A stretch of DNA of 64,000 nucleotides from Dongshaea marina (GTDB taxonomy: Bacteria; Pseudomonadota; Gammaproteobacteria; Enterobacterales; Aeromonadaceae). The notes under the pieces were generated by a model that had not been told where the DNA came from, made no database searches, and was given only the letters and a program-made list of their open reading frames with translations. The translations under genes and the position numbers were made by a program. Numbering within the stretch: the first letter of the stretch is position 1; every line of letters starts with the position of its first letter. The DNA is taken from NCBI RefSeq assembly GCF_003072645.1, contig NZ_CP028897.1, forward strand, positions 1,935,658 through 1,999,657, in the 5' to 3' direction. This document shows, in pieces, positions 1 through 8,705 of this stretch.

Positions 1-768
1 ATCGATCACCAACTGCTGCAGGGGTTCGTTGGGATCGGCCTGGCGATAGATGCTTCGTTCGATCACATTTTTTAGCTCGCGGATATTACCCGGCCAGGGA
101 TAGCCCATGAGCTGCTTCCGGACGCCTTCACTGAGCCCCAGGAAATGTGGATAGTTGAGCTCCTGGGTCATCTCAATGGCAAAGTGTTCGGCCAGTAGCA
201 GAATATCTTGTTGGCGGTGGCGCAGGGGAGGGAGAGTTAGTACGTCAAAGGCCAGCCGGTCCAGCAGATCGGAGCGAAACTCGCCCTGAGCAGCCAGCTT
301 GGGGAGATCCTGGTTGGTGGCACAAACTAGGCGGACATCCACCTTCAGCGGTTGGCGTCCCCCCACTCTTTCAAGCTCACCATACTCGATCACTCTGAGA
401 AGCTTCTCCTGAACCCTGGATGAGCTGGTGGCCAGTTCATCAAGAAACAGGGTTCCGCCATTGGCTCGCTCAAATCGTCCCTTATGTTGCTTGTTGGCAC
501 CGGTAAAAGCACCAGCTTCGTGACCAAACAGTTCACTCTCAAGCAGGTTTTCATTGAGTGAGGCACAATTTAGCGAGATGAAGGGCTGGCTCCAGCGCTC
601 GGAGAGGTAATGGAGACGCCGGGCGATATGCTCTTTTCCGGTGCCTCGATCTCCGACGATAAGAGCAGGCTTATCCAGGGGAGCCAGCTGTGAAACCCGC
701 TCCAGCAGGGCCATGAACAGCGGACTCTCTCCGAGCAGGGGGGAGTTGTTTTCGTTGGCACTGGCCAT
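1..768 (-). CDS. pspF: PspF, sigma-54 enhancer-binding activator of the psp operon (3' end outside window)
   Basis: The reading frame stays open from an ATG at 768 to the window edge, about 256 codons. It encodes the AAA+ domain of a sigma-54 activator. The Walker A appears as a degenerate GDRGTGKE and the sigma-54-contacting loop as GAFTGA (ESELFGHEAGAFTGA), with no receiver domain in front, which is typical of PspF. A good AAGGAA ribosome site lies 5 bases before the ATG. The gene is divergent from pspABC and shares the 172-bp control region with it. Known role: PspF drives psp transcription and is held inactive by PspA. The C-terminal helix-turn-helix lies outside the window. The identification rests on domain make-up plus location beside pspA. 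Confidence 0.93.
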   Translation of the reverse strand, partial: MASANENNSPLLGESPLFMALLERVSQLAPLDKPALIVGDRGTGKEHIARRLHYLSERWSQPFISLNCASLNENLLESELFGHEAGAFTGANKQHKGRFERANGGTLFLDELATSSSRVQEKLLRVIEYGELERVGGRQPLKVDVRLVCATNQDLPKLAAQGEFRSDLLDRLAFDVLTLPPLRHRQQDILLLAEHFAIEMTQELNYPHFLGLSEGVRKQLMGYPWPGNIRELKNVIERSIYRQADPNEPLQQLVID

Positions 769-886
769 TACAAATTCCTTGGCTAAAATGACCACATTTA
801 GGTCAATTTAAACACTTATTCTTGAGGTTTTCCAGTGGATTAAAATATTTTTTCATAAAAATCAATTAGCTAGTGATTGAGAGCGG

Positions 887-903
887 TTGGCATCAATTCT
901 GCT
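887..903 (+). promoter_or_regulatory. Sigma-54 promoter of pspABC
   Basis: The string TTGGCATCAATTCTGCT has GG and GC exactly 12 bases apart, as in the -24/-12 consensus TGGCAC-N5-TTGCW. It sits 38 bases before the pspA ATG. A possible IHF site (AATCAATTAGCTA, one mismatch) lies just upstream at 860-872, between the promoter and the likely PspF-binding DNA near pspF. This fits the known arrangement of the psp control region. The IHF site is only an inference. Confidence 0.8.
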
Positions 904-940
904 CTACAGAGGGAGTGAACCAACCGATGAGGACAGAGCA

Positions 941-1615
941 ATGGGTATTTTTTCGCGTTTGGCTGATATTGTGAATTCGAACATCAGTGCTTTGCTGGAT
1001 AAGGCGGAGGATCCGCAAAAACTGATCCGGCTGATCATTCAGGAGATGGAGGAGCAGCTGGTTCAGGAGCGATCAAACCTTGCGCGTTTTCTGGCGAATC
1101 GTAAGTCGATCGAGCGACGGATTGAGGGGCTGGGGGCCCAGATCCTGGAGTGGCAGGCGAAAGCTGAGCTGGCAATCAACCATGGTAAAGAAGATTTAGC
1201 TCATGCGGCACTTGTGGAAAAACAAAAACAACAAAGCTTGCTGGAGAGTGTTGAGCATGAGCTTGAGCTGGTGATTGAGTCGGTAGATCAACTGGGAGAG
1301 GCGATCGCTCTGCTTCAGGAAAAGCTCAAGGATGCCAGGGAGCGTCAAAAAGCACTGGTTTTACGCCATCAGGCGGCTAGTTCTCGGGTCAAGGTGCAAC
1401 AGCAGGTTGAAAAGGGAACCAGTCAGCGAGTCTTGGATAAGTTTGAGATGATGGAGCAGAAAATTGAGCGGATGGAGGCTCAGGCTGAGGCGTATAGTGC
1501 AACTTCCAGTGAGCTGGAGCAGGAGTTTGAAAAGCTTCAGAGCGATGATAAGGTCAAAGAGGAGTTGGAGGCGCTCAAGAAGAAGCTGGGGCGTGATAGC
1601 AAGAGCAAGAAGTGA
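941..1615 (+). CDS. pspA: Phage shock protein A
   Basis: This 224-residue, almost wholly coiled-coil protein begins MGIFSRLADIVNSN, the amphipathic N-terminal helix of PspA. The next residues (LLDKAEDPQKLIRLIIQEM) are equally typical. Known role: PspA inhibits PspF in the unstressed cell, and on membrane damage it binds the inner membrane and forms ESCRT-III-like assemblies. An in-frame TTG at 887 would lengthen the protein, but that codon lies inside the sigma-54 promoter, so ATG 941 with GAGGA upstream is the right start. It is the first gene of pspABC. Confidence 0.96.
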   Translation: MGIFSRLADIVNSNISALLDKAEDPQKLIRLIIQEMEEQLVQERSNLARFLANRKSIERRIEGLGAQILEWQAKAELAINHGKEDLAHAALVEKQKQQSLLESVEHELELVIESVDQLGEAIALLQEKLKDARERQKALVLRHQAASSRVKVQQQVEKGTSQRVLDKFEMMEQKIERMEAQAEAYSATSSELEQEFEKLQSDDKVKEELEALKKKLGRDSKSKK

Positions 1616-1626
1616 GAGGATGATTG

Positions 1627-1869
1627 ATGGCTGCACTATTGGAAACTCTGGTGGTACCCCTGTGTATCTTTTTGATCATCGTGGCTCCGGTGTGGTTGGT
1701 CCTTCACTATCGGAGTCAGCGGCGTCGCCAGGAGCATCTCGACAAGCAGTCCCTGGAGCGGCTGGATCAGCTATGTGACACGGGCGAGCGATTGCAACAC
1801 AGAGTTGAGAATCTGGAAGCACTACTGGATGCTGAATTGCCGGGCTGGAGAGAACGTCATGAACGCTAA
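1627..1869 (+). CDS. pspB: Phage shock protein B
   Basis: The 80-residue protein has one N-terminal membrane segment (about residues 7-27, VVPLCIFLIIVAPVWLVLH), then a charged coiled coil and the family end PGWRER. Known role: with PspC it senses inner-membrane stress and pulls PspA off PspF. The start at 1627 follows GAGAGGA; a TTG one codon earlier is less likely. The gene lies 11 bases after pspA and overlaps pspC by 11 bases, which suggests translational coupling. Confidence 0.94.
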   Translation: MAALLETLVVPLCIFLIIVAPVWLVLHYRSQRRRQEHLDKQSLERLDQLCDTGERLQHRVENLEALLDAELPGWRERHER

Positions 1870-2236
1870 TGGTTATGGGCTATACCGGGATCCGGCCCGA
1901 GGTGTTTTGGGAGGCGTGTGTGCCGGCATTGCACGCTATTTTGGTGTCGAGATCTGGGTGATCCGGGTGATTGCAGTCGTTCTGCTGCTGTTCTCAATGC
2001 CGATCTCAGTCCTGCTGTATCTGGTGGCCTGGTTGTTTTTAGATAAACGCAGTGATCAATCTTTTGAAAATCCCGGTGGCTACGGGAGTTCACCCTCGGG
2101 CCACGGGGGAACGCCCAAAGAGCGATTGCAGCGTATCGAGGATCAGTTAGACGCACTTGAGCCCAGAGTACAGCGACTGGAGCAGGAGCTGACCTCTGAG
2201 GCGTTCAATCTGCACCGAAAGTTCAGAGATCTCTAA
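1859..2236 (+). CDS. pspC: Phage shock protein C (PspC domain)
   Basis: The 125-residue protein opens with LYRDPARGVLGGVCAGIARY, the PspC-domain signature. A hydrophobic segment follows (about residues 35-60) and then a C-terminal coiled coil (LQRIEDQLDALEPRVQRLE). Known role: inner-membrane partner of PspB in activating the psp response. The ATG at 1859 lies inside the end of pspB and gives the usual PspC N-terminus. No pspD or other psp gene follows; the next gene is on the other strand. Confidence 0.94.
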   Translation: MNANGYGLYRDPARGVLGGVCAGIARYFGVEIWVIRVIAVVLLLFSMPISVLLYLVAWLFLDKRSDQSFENPGGYGSSPSGHGGTPKERLQRIEDQLDALEPRVQRLEQELTSEAFNLHRKFRDL

Positions 2237-2252
2237 GCCCAATACCGACAAA

Positions 2253-2271
2253 CCTCCGGCCCCGCCGGAGG
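2253..2271 (-). terminator. Hairpin between convergent pspC and the pseudouridine synthase gene
   Basis: CCTCCGGC-CCC-GCCGGAGG forms an 8-bp GC stem. On the minus strand it is followed by TTTG, on the plus strand by no T-run. It lies between two convergent genes, so it could stop transcription in either direction, though the U-tract is poor. Confidence 0.5.
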
Positions 2272-2288
2272 TCATCTAGAGCAGATCT

Positions 2289-3272
2289 CTATCGGGGTTC
2301 GCATATCCCGACCTTTTCACAAAAATTAAGCCAATACTCAGAGCGAGTTGTATCTGTCAGGATTTGACCACCCGGGCAGTTGAGTTCGACCCGGTAGGCG
2401 TGTAGCAGATGATGGGGCGAGCCAAGAGTCTTGAGATCCTGTTCACTGAGGCCATCTTTACAACGTTTGAGAAAGTAATGGCCCCCGTGTGCATAGATCT
2501 TATCACCCACTATGGGATGACCCAGGTGGGCGAGGTGGGCCCGGATCTGATGCTTGCGCCCCGTCAGCAGCTCGCACTCGATGAGGGAGAACCCATCACC
2601 GCGTTGCAATACCCTGAACCGGGTTTGAGACTCCTTCCCCTTTTCGTCGGGGTGGCAGATATGCATCTGGCAGCGGATCGGTGAGTCATCCCGGGGACTG
2701 AGCTTGCAGCTGAGGGTATAGTGATCCCATTGAGGCTCGCCATGAACGATGGCACGATAGGTTTTGCGAGCCAGCAGGGATTTGAGCCGGGGTTGCCAGC
2801 GCTGGGCCGCCTGCTTGTTTTTCCCAAGCAAGATGATCCCCGAGGTTTCTTTATCCAGGCGGTGCAGAAGATGCACATCAGGCCAGGAGGATTCCCGCCC
2901 AATGAGTTGCACCAGGGTGTTATACACATTGCGGGTGGTGCGGCTGACCGGTAGTCCGGCAGGCTTATGTACCGCAACCAGCTCACTGTTTTCCCACAAT
3001 AGTTGCCAGTCGGTGGGGACTTCGGGCTCCTGGTAGCCCCGGATCCGGTAGCTTAGTTTCTGCCCTGGTTGAAGGCGCAGCTCAGCTTCGGCTCGTTTTG
3101 TATCCAGGAGCACCGCTCCTTCATTGATGAGGCTTTGCCACTGCTCGCGGGATTGCCTGGGGATGCAGGTTTCAAGGTAGTCCAGTAGGTTGAGCCCGTC
3201 AGCGGACTTTGGGGTCTTCGATGAAAACTCTGTAGCGCCAGGGAGTTGGGTATCGGAGGTATTTTGAGTCAT
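2289..3272 (-). CDS. RluA-family RNA pseudouridine synthase
   Basis: This 327-residue protein has an N-terminal S4-like region (about residues 25-75), then the catalytic domain with HLLHRLDKETSG, in which the Asp is the nucleophile of the RluA/RluC/RluD family. Conserved segments LVAVHKPAGLPV and GRKHQIRAHLAHLGHPIVGD are also present. It should convert uridine to pseudouridine in rRNA or tRNA; the exact target cannot be told from the sequence. A longer frame starts inside cysS, but ATG 3272 lies just after the cysS terminator-like hairpin and gives a normal N-terminus. Confidence 0.88.
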   Translation of the reverse strand: MTQNTSDTQLPGATEFSSKTPKSADGLNLLDYLETCIPRQSREQWQSLINEGAVLLDTKRAEAELRLQPGQKLSYRIRGYQEPEVPTDWQLLWENSELVAVHKPAGLPVSRTTRNVYNTLVQLIGRESSWPDVHLLHRLDKETSGIILLGKNKQAAQRWQPRLKSLLARKTYRAIVHGEPQWDHYTLSCKLSPRDDSPIRCQMHICHPDEKGKESQTRFRVLQRGDGFSLIECELLTGRKHQIRAHLAHLGHPIVGDKIYAHGGHYFLKRCKDGLSEQDLKTLGSPHHLLHAYRVELNCPGGQILTDTTRSEYWLNFCEKVGICEPR

Positions 3273-3287
3273 GATGCGGGGAGTCAA

Positions 3288-3314
3288 ACTCCCCCGCGCC
3301 GGGCACGGGGGAGT
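3288..3314 (-). terminator. Terminator-like hairpin after cysS
   Basis: ACTCCCCCG and CGGGGGAGT form a 9-bp stem around a 9-base loop, beginning 7 bases past the cysS stop codon. It is followed by only TTTG on the minus strand, so termination may be partial and allow read-through into the synthase gene. Confidence 0.55.
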
Positions 3315-3321
3315 GTTTTGC

Positions 3322-4722
3322 TTACTTACGGCGCCAGCTGGTTCCGTTCGGACCATCTTCCAGCTCGATCCCCATGGCGTTGAGCTTGTCTCGAACCTCG
3401 TCAGACAGGGCCCAGTCGCGATCGATACGCGCCTGGTTACGGGTCGCGATCAGGGCCTCGATATGGGCGATCTCATTGCTGTCACTGTCTTCGGCATTCG
3501 CCGAGGACTGCAGGAAACGCTGAGGATCCTGCTGCAGTATGCTTAAGATCCCGCCAATGCGCTTGAGGCCTGCGGCAAGGCTTGCGGCCTGTGCCGGCTC
3601 TTTGGCCTTGAGGCGGTTGATCTCGGTGACCATATCAAACAGTACAGAGTAAGCTTCCGGCGTGTTGAAATCATCATTCATCGCCAGCTTAAAGCGCTCT
3701 TCGAAAGGTGCGATGAGCTCAGGCTGCTCATCGACACTGGTATCCAGATCCCGCAGTGCGGTATAGAGGCGCTCCAGAGAAGCACGGGCCTGCTTGAGGT
3801 TTTCCTCGGAGTAGTTCAGCTGACTGCGGTAGTGACCAGACATCAGGAAGAAACGTACCGTCTCAGGATCATAATATTTGAGGACATCACGGATGGTGAA
3901 GAAGTTACCCAGAGATTTGGACATTTTCTCCCGGTCGACCATCACCATTCCGGAGTGGATCCAGGTGTTGACGTAAGGGGTGTCAAAGGCGCAGCAGGAC
4001 TGAGCAATCTCATTTTCATGATGGGGGAACTGTAGATCAGAGCCGCCACCATGAATATCAAAGTGGGTCCCCAGTAGCTTGGAGTTCATCGCGGAACACT
4101 CGATATGCCATCCCGGACGACCCGCTCCCCAGGGGGAGTCCCAGCTTGGCTCGCCAGACTTGGACATCTTCCACAGCACAAAATCCAGTGGGTTACGTTT
4201 GGCCTCTTCAATCCCAACCCGGGCACCCGCCTGGAGCTGCTCAAGATCCTGACGAGAGAGCTTGCCGTAATCCTTAAAGCTGTCAACGGCAAACAGTACA
4301 TCACCGTTGTCGGCAACATAGGCGTGTTCACGCTCAACCAGCCGCTCGACAAATGCAATGATCTCAGGGATATAATCGGTGACCCTGGGTTCGATATCAG
4401 GGCGGGCGATTCCGAGTGCATCATAGTCTTTGTGCATCTCGGCAATCATGCGGGTGGTAAGCTCTTCGCAGCTTTCACCGTTTTCGTTGGCGCGTGCGAT
4501 GATCTTATCATCAACATCGGTGACGTTACGCACAAAGGTCAGATCGTATCCCAGGTAACGGAAATAGCGGGTCATCACGTCGAAGGCGACACAGGTTCTG
4601 CCATGTCCGATATGGCAGAGATCATAAACGGTGACACCACACACATACATGCCGATTTTTCCCGGAGTGATCGGGGTAAAGGGTTCTTTCTTACGAGTCA
4701 GGGTATTGAATATTTGAAGCAT
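3322..4722 (-). CDS. cysS: Cysteinyl-tRNA synthetase
   Basis: The full-length 466-residue class I synthetase charges tRNA-Cys with cysteine in the cytoplasm. It has the zinc ligand Cys28 in YVCGVTVYD, the HIGH motif at 37-40 and the KMSKS loop ([10 protein letters not shown]) near residue 270. The tail includes the anticodon-binding helical part, ending [13 protein letters not shown]. It is divergent from ppiB across 162 bases, the same cysS/ppiB arrangement known in enterobacteria and vibrios. Confidence 0.97.
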   Translation of the reverse strand: MLQIFNTLTRKKEPFTPITPGKIGMYVCGVTVYDLCHIGHGRTCVAFDVMTRYFRYLGYDLTFVRNVTDVDDKIIARANENGESCEELTTRMIAEMHKDYDALGIARPDIEPRVTDYIPEIIAFVERLVEREHAYVADNGDVLFAVDSFKDYGKLSRQDLEQLQAGARVGIEEAKRNPLDFVLWKMSKSGEPSWDSPWGAGRPGWHIECSAMNSKLLGTHFDIHGGGSDLQFPHHENEIAQSCCAFDTPYVNTWIHSGMVMVDREKMSKSLGNFFTIRDVLKYYDPETVRFFLMSGHYRSQLNYSEENLKQARASLERLYTALRDLDTSVDEQPELIAPFEERFKLAMNDDFNTPEAYSVLFDMVTEINRLKAKEPAQAASLAAGLKRIGGILSILQQDPQRFLQSSANAEDSDSNEIAHIEALIATRNQARIDRDWALSDEVRDKLNAMGIELEDGPNGTSWRRK

Positions 4723-4884
4723 TACGTCTATGAACCTTATTTAATTTGCACCTCATTCTAACCCCAAGCGCGGGATAACACGAGTCAAAATCAGGCTTTT
4801 GGCTCATCCGGGTCGATCTGCTCTTTTCCCTGAGTTGCGCATAAGATAGAATCGCCGAGATTTTATCTTATTGAGGAATAGCGA

Positions 4885-5376
4885 ATGGTAACCTTACACA
4901 CCACTTATGGACCGATTAAGCTTGAGCTGTTTGCTGACAAGGCACCGGCGACTGTCGAGAACTTCCTGCAATATTGCCGCGATGGTCACTATGATGGCAC
5001 CCTGTTCCACCGGGTTATCGATGGCTTTATGGTTCAGGGCGGTGGTTACATGCCAGGCTTTGAAGAGAAGGGCACCCGTAAGCCGGTTAAAAACGAAGCC
5101 AACAATGGTGTTTCAAATAAGAAGGGCACCCTGGCGATGGCACGGACCAATGATCCTCATTCTGCGACGGCTCAGTTTTTCATCAATGTGAATGACAACA
5201 ACTTCCTGGATTTCAAAGCTGAAAATATGCAGGGCTGGGGCTACTGTGTGTTTGGCGAAGTGGCCGAAGGGATGGATGTGGTCGAAAAAATCAAGGGTGT
5301 TGCAACTGGCAGCTATGGCTTCCACCAGGACGTACCGGTTGAAGATGTGCTGATCGAGCGCGTTGAAGTCGAGTAA
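4885..5376 (+). CDS. ppiB: Peptidyl-prolyl cis-trans isomerase B (cyclophilin)
   Basis: The 163-residue cyclophilin has no signal peptide, so it is cytoplasmic. It carries the active-site signatures [13 protein letters not shown] and [19 protein letters not shown], including the catalytic Arg, Phe and Gln positions. It catalyses proline isomerisation during folding. GAGGAATAGCG precedes the ATG. It is followed by its own hairpin terminator, although lpxH lies in the same direction 94 bases on. Confidence 0.96.
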   Translation: MVTLHTTYGPIKLELFADKAPATVENFLQYCRDGHYDGTLFHRVIDGFMVQGGGYMPGFEEKGTRKPVKNEANNGVSNKKGTLAMARTNDPHSATAQFFINVNDNNFLDFKAENMQGWGYCVFGEVAEGMDVVEKIKGVATGSYGFHQDVPVEDVLIERVEVE

Positions 5377-5378
5377 TC

Positions 5379-5412
5379 TTCAGGGGGAGCCTCTTAAGTG
5401 GGCTTCCCTGAA
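5379..5412 (+). terminator. Probable ppiB terminator
   Basis: The ends TTCAGGG and CCCTGAA, with an inner GAGCC/GGGCTT pairing, make an imperfect stem of about 12 bp starting 3 bases after the ppiB stop. It is followed by TCTTTCTCT. Confidence 0.6.
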
Positions 5413-5470
5413 TCTTTCTCTGTTATAGTCTTACCTGCCGCCTTCCTTCGATTACGCTAATGGGGTCCGA

Positions 5471-6193
5471 GTGTCACGAGTTCTGCTAATATCTGATCTT
5501 CACCTGAGCGAGGAGCGTCCTGGGATCACCGGTAAGCTGGAGCAGTTTCTTCAGGAGCAGACTCCTGAAGCCGATGCTCTCTATGTGTTAGGCGATCTCT
5601 TTGATAGCTGGATTGGCGATGATGATCGCAGCTCATTTCACCTGAAAATAGCCGGCCTGTTTAAGGCGGTATCAGACTCTGGTATTCCTCTGTACCTGAT
5701 GGCTGGTAATCGTGATTTTCTGCTGGGCAAGCGCTACGCCAAGCGTGCTGGGATGCAACTGATAAGCGATCCTCACCTGGCCCGGTTTGATGATAGGCCG
5801 GTTCTTCTGACCCATGGCGATCTCTTATGCAGCGATGACGAAGGGTATCAGAAGTATCGGCGTACCGTGCATAAGCCTTGGCTACAGCTACTGTTTCTTA
5901 GCTTGCCGCTATGGGTTCGGCGGAAAATAGCTAAAAAGATCCGCGCCTCCAGTGAAGCCGAAAACCAGGAGAAACAGTCCGGGCTGATGGATGTCTCGCC
6001 ACATACAGTTCTCGACTATCTGGAGCGTTACCAGGTTTGCACCCTGATTCATGGACACACCCACAGGGCTGCAGTTCATCCTCTCAAGCTCGGGGAAGAG
6101 AAAGCGCAGAGAATAGTGTTGGGGGATTGGAGTGATACCTGCGGCAGTTATCTTGAATACCAGCATGACGAGTTCACTCTGCACTCCTGTTAA
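5471..6193 (+). CDS. lpxH: UDP-2,3-diacylglucosamine diphosphatase
   Basis: The 240-residue calcineurin-like phosphoesterase has its metal-binding motifs in order: SDLHL (near 8), GDLFDSWIGDD (about 41-51), GNRD (about 79), THGD (about 115) and the C-terminal HGHTHR (about 195). It hydrolyses UDP-2,3-diacylglucosamine to lipid X in lipid A biosynthesis at the inner membrane. The start is GTG at 5471. The placement behind ppiB is the usual one in this group. Confidence 0.95.
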   Translation: MSRVLLISDLHLSEERPGITGKLEQFLQEQTPEADALYVLGDLFDSWIGDDDRSSFHLKIAGLFKAVSDSGIPLYLMAGNRDFLLGKRYAKRAGMQLISDPHLARFDDRPVLLTHGDLLCSDDEGYQKYRRTVHKPWLQLLFLSLPLWVRRKIAKKIRASSEAENQEKQSGLMDVSPHTVLDYLERYQVCTLIHGHTHRAAVHPLKLGEEKAQRIVLGDWSDTCGSYLEYQHDEFTLHSC

Positions 6194-6201
6194 ATAGAGA
6201 T

Positions 6202-7041
6202 CTATTCCTGGCTACAGAATTCCGAGGTTAGCAGTGGCTCCAGCACATGGGCGATACCGCTGAGCTCATTGCTCAGAGTCACTCGGTCGGCCTGCTCCTT
6301 GATATTCTGATCGGCGTTGCCCATGGCCACTCCCATGGCTGCGAGTTGCAACATGCTGAGGTCGTTGTAGTTGTCACCAAAAGCGATCAGCTCCCGGGGC
6401 GAGATGTCATCCCTGATCAAACACTGGGCGAGCCGACTCCCCTTGCAGTTCCCGGCCAGGGCGACATCAACCCTGTCATGCCAGGACCATTCACAGCTCA
6501 GGGGAAGGGCATCACACAGCTTGCTGACAAGCTGTTGCAACCGGTCGCTATGTGAGTCTGACAGCACAAATTTCCAGATGGTGTCTCCGGCTTGGATTCT
6601 TTGCTCAAAGTTTGCGAGATGACGGAGCCTGGGTCTGAGGTTCTCCGGGCGATCCTGGCCATGACGCTGCATGCTCAAAAGGTGCTGTGTCGGCTCCTCA
6701 TAGGTCATGGCATCGCTGAGATACATCAGCAGGTGGACCCCACTCTTTCGAGCCATCTCAACAATCTTAAGCGCCTGCTCGGGGTTCAGAGGGTTTCCAT
6801 CGAGAACCTCCTGATTGATCCTGTCATAGCTATAGGCACCGTTACAGCAGATAAGCGGCGTTTCAAGGGCGAGCTCGGCATGGTAGCCGATAGCACTTGA
6901 GTGATGGCGTCCGGTTACCAGGTAGATCTGGTACTGCTGCTCACGGGCAACCTGCAACAGTTGACGGGTTTTGGGGTCAATCTGCTGCTGGCTGTTGAGA
7001 AGGGTACCATCCAGATCCAGGGCGATAGCGCGATAGGTCAT
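6202..7041 (-). CDS. ybhA: HAD-IIB phosphatase, YbhA-type pyridoxal phosphate phosphatase
   Basis: The 279-residue Cof-type HAD hydrolase has motif I LDLDGTLLN (about 8-16), motif II LVTGRHH, and the C-terminal Mg-binding GDNYNDLSML. Several stretches recall E. coli YbhA: ETPLICCNGAYSYD, IWKFVLS, CEWSWHDRVDVA and GVAMGNAD. YbhA dephosphorylates pyridoxal 5'-phosphate and some sugar phosphates. The symbol is by resemblance from memory. It converges on lpxH with 8 bases between the stops. Confidence 0.85.
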   Translation of the reverse strand: MTYRAIALDLDGTLLNSQQQIDPKTRQLLQVAREQQYQIYLVTGRHHSSAIGYHAELALETPLICCNGAYSYDRINQEVLDGNPLNPEQALKIVEMARKSGVHLLMYLSDAMTYEEPTQHLLSMQRHGQDRPENLRPRLRHLANFEQRIQAGDTIWKFVLSDSHSDRLQQLVSKLCDALPLSCEWSWHDRVDVALAGNCKGSRLAQCLIRDDISPRELIAFGDNYNDLSMLQLAAMGVAMGNADQNIKEQADRVTLSNELSGIAHVLEPLLTSEFCSQE

Positions 7042-7174
7042 TTTTCACCACCTGTGAAAGAGTTTCGTTCCATGGAGGATCAGCATACCGATCCCTGGGT
7101 GGTTTTAAAATGACAGAAGCTGAGTTGTGCTGCCGGGATCAATAAGAGATTGATGTTCGGTGCGTATTTATAAG

Positions 7175-7204
7175 TTCGACTCCACTGGATTTAGTGGAGT
7201 CGAA
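7175..7204 (-). terminator. Perfect 12-bp hairpin downstream of the translocator-like gene
   Basis: TTCGACTCCACT pairs perfectly with AGTGGAGTCGAA around a GGATTT loop, 28 bases past the end of the secretion-type gene. No clear T-run follows on either strand, so the terminator role is likely only from its position. Confidence 0.5.
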
Positions 7205-7231
7205 AGTTGGTCTAACTGTATTTATGTACCC

Positions 7232-8020
7232 CTAGGATGTAACTACCTGATTCGCCTCACTCTTGGGGATGAGGTCTGTGAGCATCTGGTCGAGCCTTCC
7301 TTCAAGTACGGCTACCATGTTTTCCAGCTCCTGCTTTCGGTCGGATGTTTTTGGGGTTGCATCCATGTAAGCTCCCCAGATAGATGAAGCAGATATTTTA
7401 GCCGTAGATATACCACTCATATAGGAAGCTGCACTTCCAACCACAGAGGCGGCTGGAGCGGCAAAGCCGGTCCAGATGGTCGCCAGAGTCAGGGCGAGTC
7501 TGCTGATGACAGATGTGTTGCGTCCCCAGCTTTTTGCGCTTTCATCACTGCTACCAAGAGTGGTGGCCAATGCATGAACGGCATTGGCCAATGAGTCTCC
7601 TCCCATGGCGAGGCCTTCGCCACCACCGGCTTTATTACGCCAGTCATAGAGAGCACATCCGGCATCAGCGATAGATAGCAGAAAAGCAGCACCAGCCAGG
7701 GCAACAAGAGGGGCTCCGGTGCCTCCGGTCAAAATGGTTGTCGCTATGGCTAGCCCCAGCGCAACGGTTGATAATCCCAAAGTGATCATCTTATTAACGA
7801 ACTCTTTTTTTGCTAAATCGATCCCGAGTTGTTTGGCTTCCTTGGTTGCAGCTTCCGCCCTATCCAGAGCCTCATTCGCTTGTTTTTGCAGGCTATCAGT
7901 CGGACTCACATCTCTTGGAGGGCTAAGAGAGATATCTTGAACAGTGGTTTGGGTACTTTTATCGACACTTGCTGAGTGCTGAATTGACAGGGAGCCACTG
8001 CTCCCGGATATACGTTCCAT
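7232..8020 (-). CDS. Type III secretion translocator-like protein
   Basis: This 262-residue protein has a polar Ser/Thr-rich N-terminus without a signal peptide. An Ala-rich coiled coil follows (about 42-75), then two hydrophobic segments (about 78-98 and 103-120), a third weakly hydrophobic stretch (about 160-190) and a C-terminal amphipathic helix. This layout is typical of type III translocon pore proteins (SctE/SctB class). The gene directly upstream encodes a TPR protein of the class that chaperones such translocators, which supports the call. No secretion apparatus genes lie in this window. The family name was not recognised from sequence, and a pore-forming effector is the main alternative. 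Confidence 0.55.
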   Translation of the reverse strand: MERISGSSGSLSIQHSASVDKSTQTTVQDISLSPPRDVSPTDSLQKQANEALDRAEAATKEAKQLGIDLAKKEFVNKMITLGLSTVALGLAIATTILTGGTGAPLVALAGAAFLLSIADAGCALYDWRNKAGGGEGLAMGGDSLANAVHALATTLGSSDESAKSWGRNTSVISRLALTLATIWTGFAAPAASVVGSAASYMSGISTAKISASSIWGAYMDATPKTSDRKQELENMVAVLEGRLDQMLTDLIPKSEANQVVTS

Positions 8021-8052
8021 ATTTATTTCCTGTATGTGTTCGTTGGTAAAGG

Positions 8053-8505
8053 CTACAGCGTGAGTAGCAGGGAGTTTGCCAGCTCTCTTATCTGTTCATG
8101 CTCAGGGTCTGAGTAACTTTGCTGGACGGCGGTTTGCAGAGCATCCCTGGCTGATGAGAGCTCTCTGAGCTCGATAAGGCACTGGGCGATTCGGTAGGAG
8201 GGCAGGGGATCACAGGCATCCATAAACAGAGCCAGTCCAAAGAAACTCAGGGCATCCTGGTATTGGCCGAGGTTTTGAAGAGTCGAGCCCAGGGCGATAT
8301 GAAAACGCCGGTCCCAGGGGTTATGGATCACCAGGTAACTGAAATCTTCCAGGGCGCAGGAGTAACAGCCATTTTGGTAGCTATCAAAAGCCCGGGAGTA
8401 AACTCTTTCCAGCTCCTGAGGTGAAATATTTTTCAATTCAGCCAGGGACTTTCCCTGCTCCAGCACTTGTTGACAAAAAAGGCTCAGCTCTTTGAAATCA
8501 CTCAT
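8053..8505 (-). CDS. SycD/LcrH-like type III secretion chaperone (TPR)
   Basis: The 150-residue, cytoplasmic protein contains about three tetratricopeptide repeats. The first has YQNGCYSCALEDFSYLVIHN, then comes WDRRFHIALGSTLQNLGQYQDALSFFGLAL with the PSYRIAQCLIEL repeat. This length and pattern match class II chaperones (SycD, SicA, IpgC) that hold the two translocators before export. It is the first gene of a two-gene unit, 32 bases ahead of the translocator-like gene, which is the usual order in such operons. Confidence 0.7.
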   Translation of the reverse strand: MSDFKELSLFCQQVLEQGKSLAELKNISPQELERVYSRAFDSYQNGCYSCALEDFSYLVIHNPWDRRFHIALGSTLQNLGQYQDALSFFGLALFMDACDPLPSYRIAQCLIELRELSSARDALQTAVQQSYSDPEHEQIRELANSLLLTL

Positions 8506-8705
8506 GGGACAACATCTCTTGCTATAGGATCTCTTATCAGTAGATGGTGTCTTTTTTTAAAGAAATAATCTTTTTGAAAAGTTGAAAGGCTATTACTTTT
8601 GGGGAGCCAGCTATGGGGCTTTGAGAGATATACTTGTCTCGTTCTCGATTTGGGATCTCGCCTGGGAGAGGCTTTTAATCTCAGTCCCAGGCCTCCTTCT
8701 CACTT

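Noticed and set aside
887-940. Extended PspA start at an in-frame TTG
   Set aside because: The codon lies inside the sigma-54 promoter, so it cannot be in the transcript; ATG 941 gives the family N-terminus.
7160-7387. 75-codon plus-strand frame over the end of the translocator-like gene
   Set aside because: Antisense to a better supported gene, includes the 12-bp hairpin, and has no ribosome site.
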